NCBI GenBank assembly: GCA_003450735.1
Contig: DMEZ01000032.1
Coordinates: 12,457 to 76,456 of the forward strand
Direction of reading: 5' to 3'
Source: Elusimicrobiota bacterium
GTDB taxonomy: Bacteria > Elusimicrobiota > Elusimicrobia > UBA1565
Length of the DNA stretch: 64,000 bases
The notes below the pieces were generated by a model. The model was not told where the DNA came from and did no database searches. It was given only the letters and a program-made list of their open reading frames with translations. Both the position numbers and the translations under genes were made by a program. Every line of letters begins with the position of its first letter. Position 1 is the stretch's first letter. Of this stretch, positions 32,793-41,574 are shown one piece after another.

Positions 32793-34048
32793 TCTGGCTG
32801 CTCTGCGCCGCCGCCCTGGCCCTCGCCGCGCTGGGCGCGCCCATCTTCGCCCTCATCGGCGCCCTGGCCCTCTGGCTGTTCCACGCGGCCGACATCGGCG
32901 GCTCGGCGGTCATCATCGAGCTGTTCCGGCTCGCGAGCCTGCCGGCCCTCTCGGCCATCCCGCTCTTCACCTTCGCGGGCTTCCTGCTGGCCGAATCCAA
33001 GGCGCCCCAGCGCCTGCTCTATTTCGCGGAGAGCCTCTTCGGCTGGATGCCGGGCGGCCTCGCCGTGGTGGGGCTGACCACCTGCGCCCTCTTCACGGCC
33101 TTCACCGGCGCCTCCGGGGTGACCATCATCGCGCTGGGAGGACTCCTCCTGCCCATGCTGCTCAAGCAGGGCTACCCCGAGAAGTTCAGCCTCGGCCTGC
33201 TGACCTGCACGGGGAGCCTGGGGCTCCTCTTCCCGCCGTCCCTGCCCATCATCCTCTACGGCCTCGTCGCCAAGGTCTCCATCGACAAGCTCTTCATCGC
33301 CTCGCTCCTGCCGGGCGTCCTCCTGCTGGGCGTCCTCGCGGTCATGGGGGTCGTCACGGGCTGGAGGCGGGGCGTCGCGCGGACGCCGTTCTCGGGGAAG
33401 GCGCTGGCCTCTTCGGCCAGGGCCGCGGCCTGGGAGATCCCCCTGCCCGTCGTCATCATCGGGGGCATCTACGGCGGCCTCTTCACCGCGACCGACGCGG
33501 CCGCGGTCATGGCCTTCTACGCCTTCATGGTGGAGGTCGTCATCCTGCGCGACCTGAAGCTCTCGGATCTGCCCCGCATCGCGGCCCTGAGCATGGCCCT
33601 GGTGGGCGCCATCTTCGTCGTGCTCGGGACGGCCCTGGGGCTGACCAACTACCTGATCGACGCCGAGGTCCCGGACAGGCTCTTCGCGTTCATGCACTCC
33701 TTCGTGTCCTCCAAGATCGGCTTCCTGGCGCTCCTCAACGTCCTGCTGCTCGTCGTGAACATGGTCGAGATCTTCTCGGCCATCATCATCGTCGTCCCCA
33801 TCATCGTCCCCATCGCGGCCCAGTACGGCATCGACCCCATCCACCTCGGCGTCATCTTCCTGCTGAACCTGGAGATCGGCTACATGACCCCGCCGCTGGG
33901 CCTCAACCTCTTCCTCTCGAACCGCCGCTTCGACCGTCCCCTCGGGGAGCTCTACCGCTCCGTCGCGCCGTTCTGGCTCGTCCACGTCGCCGTCCTGGCC
34001 GCCATCACCTACATCCCGCATCTGAGCCTATGGCTCCTCCCCAAGTGA
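32789..34048 (+). CDS. dctM: TRAP transporter large permease DctM
   Basis: The protein has 419 residues and about twelve hydrophobic segments. The GTG start overlaps the dctQ stop. Diagnostic regions are IPLFTFAGFLLAES, FTGASGVTIIALGGLLLP, TGSLGLLFPPSLPIILYG and the C-terminal EIGYMTPPLGLNLFL. DctM is the ion-driven elevator-type transporter subunit. With the TatT-like and DctP proteins it completes the system. In Treponema the Q and M parts are fused; here they remain separate genes. Confidence 0.92.
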   Translation: MIWLLCAAALALAALGAPIFALIGALALWLFHAADIGGSAVIIELFRLASLPALSAIPLFTFAGFLLAESKAPQRLLYFAESLFGWMPGGLAVVGLTTCALFTAFTGASGVTIIALGGLLLPMLLKQGYPEKFSLGLLTCTGSLGLLFPPSLPIILYGLVAKVSIDKLFIASLLPGVLLLGVLAVMGVVTGWRRGVARTPFSGKALASSARAAAWEIPLPVVIIGGIYGGLFTATDAAAVMAFYAFMVEVVILRDLKLSDLPRIAALSMALVGAIFVVLGTALGLTNYLIDAEVPDRLFAFMHSFVSSKIGFLALLNVLLLVVNMVEIFSAIIIVVPIIVPIAAQYGIDPIHLGVIFLLNLEIGYMTPPLGLNLFLSNRRFDRPLGELYRSVAPFWLVHVAVLAAITYIPHLSLWLLPK

Positions 34049-34056
34049 GGTCTCCC

Positions 34057-34974
34057 ATGAAACGATCCGCCCCCCTGTCGCCCTCGAAGCGCAAGAAGAT
34101 GATCCAGGCCATCTTCGCCTCGCCCACCTACCGCAAGGCCTACCAGGACGTCGAGTTCCTGGCGCGGGAGGAGCTGCGGCCCGTGCGCCTGGAGCTCGAG
34201 CTGCTCAAGCCCGAGCTGGCCCTCATCGACGAGGGGGTCGAGTCCACCATCGTGGTGTTCGGCAGCGCCCGCATCCTCTCGCCCGAGGAGATGACGCGCC
34301 AGGTCGCGCGCCTGCGCAAGTCCCTCCGCCGGGACCCGGCGTCGCTGGATCTGCGCAGCCGCCTGTCCTCGGCGGAGAACCTGCTCGACCTCTCGCGCTA
34401 CTACGAAGAGGCCCGCCGCTTCGCCCAGATCGCCACCCGCGCCTCCATGGGCTCCGCCAAAAAGCACTGGGTGGTCGTCACGGGAGGAGGCCCCGGCATC
34501 ATGGAGGCCGCCAACCGCGGCGCCTACGACGCCGGCGGCAAGAGCATCGGACTCAACATCACCCTGCCCCACGAGCAGGAGCCCAACGCCTACATGACGC
34601 CGGAGCTCTCCTTCCAGTTCCACTACTTCGCCATCCGCAAGATGCACTTCCTCATGCGGGCCAAGGCGATGGTGGCCTTCCCGGGGGGGTTCGGGACGCT
34701 CGACGAGCTCTTCGAGAGCCTGACGCTGGTGCAGACCGGGAAGAAGACCCGCCTGCCCATCGTGCTGGTGGGCCGGGACTTCTGGCCCCGGGTGATCGAT
34801 TTCAAGACCCTCGCCGACGAAGGGGTCATCTCGCCCAAGGATATCGACCTCCTGCAGATCGTGGACACGGCCGAGGAGGCCTGGGCGGTCGTTCAGGACT
34901 TCTGGAAGGCGAACGGCCGGACCGCCGAGCGCAGCCGGCGCTCCTTCACGGCTCACCGCGAGAAGAATGCCTGA
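34057..34974 (+). CDS. LOG-family nucleotide hydrolase-like protein
   Basis: The protein has 305 residues. I prefer ATG 34057, 8 bases after the dctM stop with a GTGAGG site, over ATG 34030, which would overlap dctM. The LOG (lysine-decarboxylase-like) signature is present: VTGGGPGIMEAANRGAYDAG and AFPGGFGTLDELFE. Plant LOG proteins release cytokinin bases from nucleotide monophosphates; most bacterial members are probably purine nucleotide hydrolases. An N-terminal extension of about 110 residues precedes the core. The last bases overlap the next TPR gene. Confidence 0.88.
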   Translation: MKRSAPLSPSKRKKMIQAIFASPTYRKAYQDVEFLAREELRPVRLELELLKPELALIDEGVESTIVVFGSARILSPEEMTRQVARLRKSLRRDPASLDLRSRLSSAENLLDLSRYYEEARRFAQIATRASMGSAKKHWVVVTGGGPGIMEAANRGAYDAGGKSIGLNITLPHEQEPNAYMTPELSFQFHYFAIRKMHFLMRAKAMVAFPGGFGTLDELFESLTLVQTGKKTRLPIVLVGRDFWPRVIDFKTLADEGVISPKDIDLLQIVDTAEEAWAVVQDFWKANGRTAERSRRSFTAHREKNA

Positions 34975-36169
34975 CGCGACGGCCCTCGCTTTCGCGGCCC
35001 TCCTCCTCGTCGGGGGCGCCGCGAAGGCGGGGGCACAGCCGCTCGCTTCGGACCCCCTGACGGAAGACTCCTTCCACCGGGCGATGGTCTCCCTCTACAA
35101 CCTCGACTACGAAGACGCCCGCGCCGAGGTCCGCCGGCTCCTGATCGCCCAGCCTTCCAACCCGCTCGCCTACCTCGGCGAGGCGGGGCTGCTCTGGTGG
35201 CAGGCGGAGGCCGAGTACGGCCTATTCCGGGACTCTCCCACGATGAGCGCCGTCTTCGAGCAGGACGTGCTCAACGCCATCTCCCTGGCCGAGCGCCTGG
35301 CCGGCTCCAAGGATCCCGTCCGACAAGCCGACGGCCACTTCGTCGCCGGCATGGGCTGGGGGGTGCACGGCCAAGCCGAACTCCAGCGGGGCAACTGGCT
35401 GAAGGCCTACTCGGACGGCAAGAAGGCCATCAAGCACCTCAAGAAGTGCGTCAAGATCGACCCGGAGTACCAGGACGCCTACCTGGGCCTCGGCATCTTC
35501 GACTACCAGACCGACCGCCTGCCGGCGGCTTTGAAGCTGCCCATGCTCTTCGTGCACCGCGGCGACGCCAAGCGCGGCATCGCGCGCATCCTCCAGTCCA
35601 TGGAGAAGGGCCGCTTCGCGCGCGACCAGGCCGGGGCCTTCCTGCTCTCCATCTACATGAAGGAGGGGGACTGGGACTCCGCCCTGCCCCTGCTCAGGCG
35701 CCTGCGCGAGCAGTTCCCGCAGAGCGCGTATTTCCGCTACCGCGAAGCCTCCCTGCTGGCCATGCGCGGCGACTGGGACGCCTCCTACCGCGACGTGCTG
35801 GAGATCCTCTCCCTGAGCTCCTCCGAGCCGGACCTGCTGGGCCGCAAGCAGCTCTCCCTGTTCTGCGGCCTGGTCGGCACGCAGTGCCTCGACCAGACCT
35901 ACACCTCGGCCCTGGTGCGCTGGCTCGATCGAGCCCTGGCCGAACCCTCTTCCGCCCGCTGGACCTCCCTCCTCTATCTCTACCGGGGGATGGCCCGGGA
36001 CGTGCTGGGCCAGCGGGTGGACGCCGTGCACGACTACAGCAAGGCGGTGGCGGCCCGGGACGTCCCGCCCGCCCACGAGTACGCCCGACGCTGCCTGGGC
36101 TCCGCCTGCGACCGGGACGAGACCCTGCGCATCCTCAAGGAGCTGGCCCGCAAGGGCGGTGGCCCGTGA
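34967..36169 (+). CDS. Exported TPR-repeat protein
   Basis: The protein has 400 residues with a signal peptide (about 1-23, ending AGAQP). TPR-like helical pairs occupy most of the rest (FHRAMVSLYNLDYEDARAEV, YLGLGIFDYQTDRLPAALK, AVHDYSKAVAARD). No enzyme motif is seen. Its stop overlaps the GTG of the radical-SAM-like gene, which in turn overlaps the Hsp90-like gene, so the three form an operon; the first two overlaps are 8 and 4 bases. Confidence 0.78.
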   Translation: MPDATALAFAALLLVGGAAKAGAQPLASDPLTEDSFHRAMVSLYNLDYEDARAEVRRLLIAQPSNPLAYLGEAGLLWWQAEAEYGLFRDSPTMSAVFEQDVLNAISLAERLAGSKDPVRQADGHFVAGMGWGVHGQAELQRGNWLKAYSDGKKAIKHLKKCVKIDPEYQDAYLGLGIFDYQTDRLPAALKLPMLFVHRGDAKRGIARILQSMEKGRFARDQAGAFLLSIYMKEGDWDSALPLLRRLREQFPQSAYFRYREASLLAMRGDWDASYRDVLEILSLSSSEPDLLGRKQLSLFCGLVGTQCLDQTYTSALVRWLDRALAEPSSARWTSLLYLYRGMARDVLGQRVDAVHDYSKAVAARDVPPAHEYARRCLGSACDRDETLRILKELARKGGGP

Positions 36170-37767
36170 AGGTCGCCCTCCTCTTCACCCCGTTCGCCTC
36201 TCCCACCTACGTCCCGCTCGGCCTCGCCTGCCTCAAGGGGAGCCTCGCCCGCGAAGGCGAACACCCGGTCTGCGCCTTCGACCTTTCCAACGCGTACTAC
36301 CGCCGCCTGACCGACTCGGGCTTCGTCTCGGGGCTGAGAGACCTCTGCGGAGCCTGCTGGCGCAACCGCCTGGACTGCGGGGGCGCCCTCAAACGGGAGG
36401 ACTTCGAGACCCGCGCGGCTTCGGCCTACTCGGCCCTGGAGGGGCTGAGGGCCGACGAGGAGACCTTCGGCGACTCGATGCGCTACAACGGCCTGCGCTC
36501 CGGCGCCGACACCTTCCTCAGCGGGCTCATGCGCTGCCTCGACTGCGTGCTGACCTCCGCGCTCGAGACGCCCTCCGCCGCGAAGGACGAAGCCCTCGCG
36601 CGCGCTCTCTTCGCCGAGGGTTTGGGGCTCCTGCAGCGCCAGAAGCCCGACCTGGTCGGCTTCTCGGTGTTCTCCCAGCACCAGCTCAACTACGCCCTCT
36701 GCCTCGCCAAGGCCCTCAAGCGGACGATGGACGTCCAGATCATCCTGGGCGGCGCGGCCCTGCCGCACCTCGACGCCCGCGCGCTGCTGAAGCTCTTCCC
36801 CTGGGTGGATTTCGTCGCGCTCGGGGAGGGGGAAGGCGCCCTCGCCGGCCTCCTCCGCGGCGCCGCGCGCAGGGACTTCTCGCAGGCCCCTGGCCTCCTC
36901 TACCGCGACGTCACGGGCATCGTCGTCAACCCGGAGGCCCCCGTCCCGCCGGAGAGTCTGCCTGCGCCGGATTTCTCCGACTTCGACTGCGGCCTCTATT
37001 TCTCGCCGAAGCCCGTCCTCTCGACCTGTCTCGGCGCGCGGCCGATCGAGCGGGTCGGAGCGGAACTGGAGACCCTGGCCGCCGAAGGCGTGCGGCACGT
37101 CTGGTTGAGCGACGAGGGGCTCTCGGCCCGCCTGCTGGAGGGCCTGGCCGACCAGAACTCGCGGCGGAAGCTCGGCCTCTGCTGGGGCGCCATGGCCCGC
37201 CCGACGGAAGATTTCACGGAGGGGCTGCTGAGGAAGGCCCGGGAAGCCGGCTGCGCCGCGATGCTCTGGGGCGTCGAGTCCTTCCAGCCGCGCCTGCTCG
37301 AGCTCATGGAGAAGGGGACGACGCTCAAGGACATCGAAGGCGTCCTCGAGGCCTCGCGTCGAGCCGGCCTCTTCAGCGAGGTCACCCTGATCCAGGGCTT
37401 CCCGACCCAGACGCCGGAAGAGGCGGCCGCGGAAGAAGGATATATCCGCGCGCACGCCGAGCTCATCGGCCGCATCGGGACGCGCCGCTTCCGGCTGGAA
37501 GAGGGCACCCGGACCGCCGCGGAGCCCGAGCGCTTCGGCCTCAAGGGCTTGAAGCGCAAGGTCCTCCTGAGGACGCCGGAGGGGGAACTCCTCTCCAGAC
37601 AGCTCTCCTACGAGGGAGAGGGGCGGGAGGGCGCTCCCGACCTCAACAGCCTGCTGGCGCGGGCGCAGATGGACGGGGCGCACCCGGGGCGCTTCGCGGA
37701 TTCGAGCCTGTTCTACGGGCTCGAGCACACCCTCCTGCACGCCCAGGCCTGGCGGCGCGGCCCGTGA
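36166..37767 (+). CDS. B12-binding radical-SAM-like protein lacking Fe-S cysteines
   Basis: The protein has 533 residues from GTG 36166. The N-terminal half has a cobalamin-binding-like fold (LLQRQKPDLVGFSVFSQHQ...ILGGAALP...VDFVALGEGEGAL). The second half resembles a radical-SAM barrel, with strands such as HVWLSDEG, MLWGVESFQPRLLELMEKG and LFSEVTLIQGFPTQTPEE. The CxxxCxxC loop that should follow the first barrel strand is missing: the sequence passes from KPVLST to a lone Cys and then ARPIERVGAELETL. Other frames do not contain the motif, so a simple frameshift is unlikely. It probably cannot hold a 4Fe-4S cluster and may be a pseudoenzyme. Confidence 0.75.
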   Translation: MKVALLFTPFASPTYVPLGLACLKGSLAREGEHPVCAFDLSNAYYRRLTDSGFVSGLRDLCGACWRNRLDCGGALKREDFETRAASAYSALEGLRADEETFGDSMRYNGLRSGADTFLSGLMRCLDCVLTSALETPSAAKDEALARALFAEGLGLLQRQKPDLVGFSVFSQHQLNYALCLAKALKRTMDVQIILGGAALPHLDARALLKLFPWVDFVALGEGEGALAGLLRGAARRDFSQAPGLLYRDVTGIVVNPEAPVPPESLPAPDFSDFDCGLYFSPKPVLSTCLGARPIERVGAELETLAAEGVRHVWLSDEGLSARLLEGLADQNSRRKLGLCWGAMARPTEDFTEGLLRKAREAGCAAMLWGVESFQPRLLELMEKGTTLKDIEGVLEASRRAGLFSEVTLIQGFPTQTPEEAAAEEGYIRAHAELIGRIGTRRFRLEEGTRTAAEPERFGLKGLKRKVLLRTPEGELLSRQLSYEGEGREGAPDLNSLLARAQMDGAHPGRFADSSLFYGLEHTLLHAQAWRRGP

Positions 37768-38618
37768 CTCACGATCCCGATGAGGCCGAGTTCGTCGAGT
37801 CCGGCACCTTTCGGGTGGACCGCAGCCGGGCCATCCGCAAGCTGAAGAGCTTCGGCTTCGCCGAGGAGCTGAGCCCGCTCAGCCTCTGGGTGCGCTGCGC
37901 CAACGCGAGCGGGGCGGGCGAGGTGCGCCTGCGCCAGCAGACCTGCTGGTGCGAGGCCCGCTTCGACGGACGGCCCTTCACCTCGAACGAGCTCCACGAT
38001 CCCTTCAGCGCGCTCCTGGAGGACGGGGAGCCGCGCCTGAAGCACTTCGCCCAGGGCCTGCTCCTGGCCCTGCGGGAGAAGCCCAAGGCGGTCGTCCTGC
38101 GCTCGGGGTCGGGAGCTGAGCGCATCTCCCTGCGCGCCCGCCCGCTGGGAGACGAGGTGGAGCTGGAGGTCTCCCCGGCCGAGCCCTCCGACGAGACGGA
38201 CACCTCGGTCCAGGTCGAATGGACGGTCTGGGACAAGGATGAGAGCCGGGAGATCCAGATCCCGAAGGAGCGCTGCTTCCACCTCTTCGCCATGAGCCGG
38301 GCTTCGGTCGCCCTCCAGCGGGACCTCATCGTGGACCCCTCGGAGGACCCGCCCGGCGACCTGCGCGTCGAAGAGGAGGGCTTCCGGGCCGTGCTCTATC
38401 GGAGCGGGACACCGGACGTCCCGTCGGGGCACGTGGCCTTCTATTCCTACGGCGCGCTGGTCTGCGTGTCCCGGGTGATGGCCGGCAGAGGCTGCTGCGC
38501 GCGGCTCGACGACCCTGGGCTCAAGCTCAACGCCTCGCTGAGCGGGGTGGCCCGGGATGAGCGCTACGCCCTGGTCCTGGAGATCCTTCGGGAGAAAGCG
38601 AAAGCCCTTACGGCTTGA
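37764..38618 (+). CDS. Degenerate Hsp90-like protein, short paralog
   Basis: The protein has 284 residues from GTG 37764, overlapping the previous stop. It is clearly related to the start of the protein at 61516: FVESGTFRVDRSRAI versus LIEAGSFRVDRSRAL near residue 10, and KLNASLSGVARDERY versus ALNASQTGIVRNARY near residue 255, at the same spacing. This matches the N plus middle region of the Hsp90-like ATPase at 59819 (LTRDNVMRDK near 261), but the GHKL motifs (N box, DxGxG, GxxGxG) are absent. It is presumably an inactive relative that binds partners rather than ATP. Confidence 0.65.
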   Translation: MTHDPDEAEFVESGTFRVDRSRAIRKLKSFGFAEELSPLSLWVRCANASGAGEVRLRQQTCWCEARFDGRPFTSNELHDPFSALLEDGEPRLKHFAQGLLLALREKPKAVVLRSGSGAERISLRARPLGDEVELEVSPAEPSDETDTSVQVEWTVWDKDESREIQIPKERCFHLFAMSRASVALQRDLIVDPSEDPPGDLRVEEEGFRAVLYRSGTPDVPSGHVAFYSYGALVCVSRVMAGRGCCARLDDPGLKLNASLSGVARDERYALVLEILREKAKALTA

Positions 38619-38692
38619 TGAAGGCGTGGCGGCTGCCTGTGAAGTCCACGTAGGAGGTCGGCCACCCAGCCTCGGGTGCGGGCGGGGAGGGC

Positions 38693-38791
38693 CTAAGGGG
38701 ACTTCGTGATAGGCGGCCGAGCCCGCCGCCGCAGGAGCAGCGCGAAGGCTCCCAGGGCCGCGCCGCAGGTCATGGCAAAGAGGAGCCTCAT
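38693..38791 (-). CDS. Possible 32-residue membrane peptide
   Basis: The sequence MRLLFAMTCGAALGAFALLL is followed by RRRARPPITKSP: one hydrophobic helix plus a basic tail. A TATACT -10-like element (38806-38801, minus) predicts transcription from about 38794, three bases before the ATG, like other genes here. It lies just after the terminator of the subtilase gene. It could be a small membrane protein or chance. Confidence 0.35.
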   Translation of the reverse strand: MRLLFAMTCGAALGAFALLLRRRARPPITKSP

Positions 38792-38812
38792 CCTACGGGG
38801 AGTATATAACAC

Positions 38813-38834
38813 GAGCGCCCCTTTCGGGGCGCTC
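38813..38834 (-). terminator. Hairpin terminator after large subtilase
   Basis: A perfect 9-bp stem GAGCGCCCC/GGGGCGCTC has a 4-base loop, 23 bases beyond the subtilase stop on the minus strand, followed by GTGTTATAT. Confidence 0.65.
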
Positions 38835-38856
38835 AGACAGGCCGGGCTCGGAGAGC

Positions 38857-41310
38857 TCAGACCTGCATGGTCGGCGGGGTCTTGCGGATCGAGTCGATGG
38901 CGTTCTGGATCTCGGTCTCGTTGTTGAGCAGGCGGTTGGTCTGGGTGTCGAAGAGGCCGAGCGGGGTGAGCTGGTAGCGGGTCTGGCTCTTCATCATCCC
39001 GACGTCGTTGGTGGTCAGGCGGGTGGAGAGCATGTAGGCCACGTTGCCCACCGGCAGGCCGCGCGCGACCCGGTCGGTGACGGCGCTCACCAGGCGCTCG
39101 CCGTTGGCGAGGCCCGAGCCCTGCTGCTCCTTGGCCTTCTTGAGGTCCACGGAGGTCTCCATCAGGAGCGCCTTGACCTGGAAGGCGTCCACCTCCGCGC
39201 CCTGCTGCTTCATGTAGCCGATGACGTCGGCGGCCATGCCCGCGACCATCGGGGTCGCCATCGAGGTGCCCGACATGTAGCGGTAGCCGGGCTGTCCGTC
39301 GACGGTGCAGACCGTGTCCGGGTCCGCGCCGCTGCGCGGGGCGATGACGCCGCCGGGGGCGTAGATGCAGCCGCCGGACTTGAGGCCGGGGACGGCCTTC
39401 AGTCCGGCCTGCCCTTCGGCGGAGACCGGGGTGGTGACGGGGGAGGGGTTCTTGGCGTTCTGGGCGAGCAGCATCTGCTGCTGCAGCTTCTTGAGGTCCA
39501 CGTCGCCCGCCACGGCGGAGATGTCCGGCTTGTTGTAGAGGTCGCCGTCCTCGCCGTAGGAGGGGCCCTTCGAGGCGAAGAAGGGGAACTCGCCGTCCTT
39601 GTTGACGCCGGTGACGGTGAGCACGTAGCGCGAGGAGCCGGGGGAGCCGACGCTGCGGAAGCCCGCCGCGCCCTCGTTGCCCGCCGCGGCCACGACCAGC
39701 ACGTTGTTGTCCACGACGAGGTGGTTGGCCATCGAGCTGAGCGGGTCCTTGTTGGGCTCGCCGGGGCCGCCCAGGCTCATGTTCAGGACGTCCACCTTGT
39801 TGTCCTTGTCGCTGACCATCCACTTCATGGCGGCCAGGATGACCGACTCATCGGTCTCGCCCTTCGTGCCGAACACCTTCGCCACGCGGAAGCGGGTCTC
39901 GGGCGCCAGGCCGGCGAACTTCCCGTCCGAGGCCGCGCCGTTGCCGCCGAGGCTGCCGCTCACGTGCGTGCCGTGCCCGACCACGTCGTCCTTGCCCTCG
40001 TCGGTGAAGTCCAGGTAGTCCTGCACGCGGCTCTTGCCGTCCTTGTCCTTGAAGTCGGCGTGGTCCGGGTCGATGCCCGAGTCGATGACGCCCACGAGCG
40101 TCCCCTGGCCCTTCATGCCCTTCTTCCAGAGTTCCTCCCCGGCCAGCATGGAGCGGGACTGCACCATCTTGTCATCCTGCTTGAGCTGGGAGGCTTCCTT
40201 CGCGAGCGGGTTGAGCGAGGGCACCGGCATGAACTGCATGCCGAGCAGGGCGCCCGGCGTCCCGGTGAGGGCGGCGCTCGCGGCGCGGAACACGCGCGCG
40301 GGGCGGCTCTCGACGCCCTGCCCCTCGAGCGCGAGGCCGAGCTTGGCGGCCTGGTCGAGCGGGACGTCGATGGTGACGATGTTGTCCACGGCGCGCACGA
40401 CCTTGGCGCCGTGCTGGGTGAAGAGGCTGGAGTCGAGGCCCGTCTCCTCGAGGATCTTCTTGGCGTCCTCCGGAGTGGCGGACTTGATGCGGTCGGCCTG
40501 GACGGTCGTGTTGGCGGCGACCATCACGCGGACGGTGTTGCGCTCGCGGTCCACCGAATAGCCGTTGAGCATCTCGGGGGCGACGGAGGCCGTGGTGCCG
40601 GGGCGGGCGGCGGCCAGTTCCTCGTCGAGGTGGCCCCAGTCGAAGCCGCCGATGGCATGGCGCCGGCTGTTCTGGTTGTCGAAGGCGGCGTCGGGCGTCT
40701 GGCCCGCGAGGTCGGCCGCGTCGAAGGAGGCGAGGGAGCCCGCGTCGCAGCCCGTGTCCGTGCAGGCGTAGATGGGGCCCTGCGGGGGGGCCCCGGGATC
40801 CTTGCCGCCGCCCGGAGCCTCCTTCTTCTCCTCGGGCTTGGGTTCGGGCTTGTACTCGACGAGCGGCTCGATGAGGGCGCCGTCGGAAGCGGCCAGGATG
40901 TCGAAGAGGGAGTTGCGGCCGAGTTCGGTCAAAGAGTAGCGGCCCTTGTCGTCCTTGGCGAGGAAGGTGTTGTTGTCGAGGTCCTTCGGGTCCATCCGGG
41001 GCGCGAGGTAGCTGCGAAGGGAGAGGGCCAGGGCCTGGCCGGCGTCGTCCTTGGGGAGCTTGGCCAGGAACTTGGACACCTGCTTGAGGGCCTTGCCGTC
41101 GACGGGCTCCAGGACGATCTCGCCCTTCCCGTCCTTGCGCTGGTGGAACACGCCGCCGTCCTTGCCGGCCACGAGGTCGAGAAGGGCCCCGTTGGCGGGC
41201 AGGACGGACGCGGCCGCAGCCGGCTTGGAGGCCGGCTGGTCGTTCGCCGCGAGTGTGAACTGGGGGTTCAGCAGGCAGGCCAGCAAGAGAATCGCCGTTA
41301 TCCGCTTCAT
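38857..41310 (-). CDS. Large secreted subtilisin-like protease (S8)
   Basis: The protein has 817 residues from ATG 41310, which has a GGGAGG site and begins a signal peptide (MKRITAILLLACLLNPQFTLA); ATG 41352, with AAGGAG upstream, is an alternative. An unrecognised N-terminal region (to about 240) and a propeptide-like part precede the S8 domain: Asp in VGVIDSGID, His in VGHGTHVSG, Asn in AAAGNEG and Ser in GTSMATPMVAG. About 100 residues are inserted between the Asn and Ser motifs (including two Cys-containing loops). A C-terminal tail of about 80 residues follows. It is probably exported. Confidence 0.9.
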   Translation of the reverse strand: MKRITAILLLACLLNPQFTLAANDQPASKPAAAASVLPANGALLDLVAGKDGGVFHQRKDGKGEIVLEPVDGKALKQVSKFLAKLPKDDAGQALALSLRSYLAPRMDPKDLDNNTFLAKDDKGRYSLTELGRNSLFDILAASDGALIEPLVEYKPEPKPEEKKEAPGGGKDPGAPPQGPIYACTDTGCDAGSLASFDAADLAGQTPDAAFDNQNSRRHAIGGFDWGHLDEELAAARPGTTASVAPEMLNGYSVDRERNTVRVMVAANTTVQADRIKSATPEDAKKILEETGLDSSLFTQHGAKVVRAVDNIVTIDVPLDQAAKLGLALEGQGVESRPARVFRAASAALTGTPGALLGMQFMPVPSLNPLAKEASQLKQDDKMVQSRSMLAGEELWKKGMKGQGTLVGVIDSGIDPDHADFKDKDGKSRVQDYLDFTDEGKDDVVGHGTHVSGSLGGNGAASDGKFAGLAPETRFRVAKVFGTKGETDESVILAAMKWMVSDKDNKVDVLNMSLGGPGEPNKDPLSSMANHLVVDNNVLVVAAAGNEGAAGFRSVGSPGSSRYVLTVTGVNKDGEFPFFASKGPSYGEDGDLYNKPDISAVAGDVDLKKLQQQMLLAQNAKNPSPVTTPVSAEGQAGLKAVPGLKSGGCIYAPGGVIAPRSGADPDTVCTVDGQPGYRYMSGTSMATPMVAGMAADVIGYMKQQGAEVDAFQVKALLMETSVDLKKAKEQQGSGLANGERLVSAVTDRVARGLPVGNVAYMLSTRLTTNDVGMMKSQTRYQLTPLGLFDTQTNRLLNNETEIQNAIDSIRKTPPTMQV

Positions 41311-41419
41311 CACGGCCTCCCGTCCTCTATTTTTCCCGGCGTTTCTGGTCATCTTCCGTCTCCTTATTAGACCGTCCGTCCTACACTAGGATACCCCGAT
41401 GGACCCGGGACGCAAGGCC

Positions 41420-41456
41420 TATGGGTCCTAAGGTCTTTTGGGCCCTAGGACCCATA
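41420..41456. repeat. Intergenic 11-bp palindrome
   Basis: TATGGGTCCTA (41420-41430) and TAGGACCCATA (41446-41456) form a perfect inverted repeat with a 15-base loop that includes GGGCCC. It lies between divergent genes (subtilase and 41575), so it may be an operator or an RNA hairpin rather than a terminator. Confidence 0.5.
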
Positions 41457-41574
41457 TCCCGGCCTCCGACTTTCGAGACTTTTACCCTAATTTTGCTAAC
41501 ATGCGGTTATGGCCCCTCGGCTTTCCTGAAGACCGCAAACGCCGAGTGGCCATGCGAAAGGAGAAAACCAGCGC

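Noticed and set aside
36159..37764. Frameshift as the explanation for the missing CxxxCxxC motif
   Set aside because: The other plus-strand frames in that stretch have no cysteine cluster; the sequence runs smoothly on both sides.
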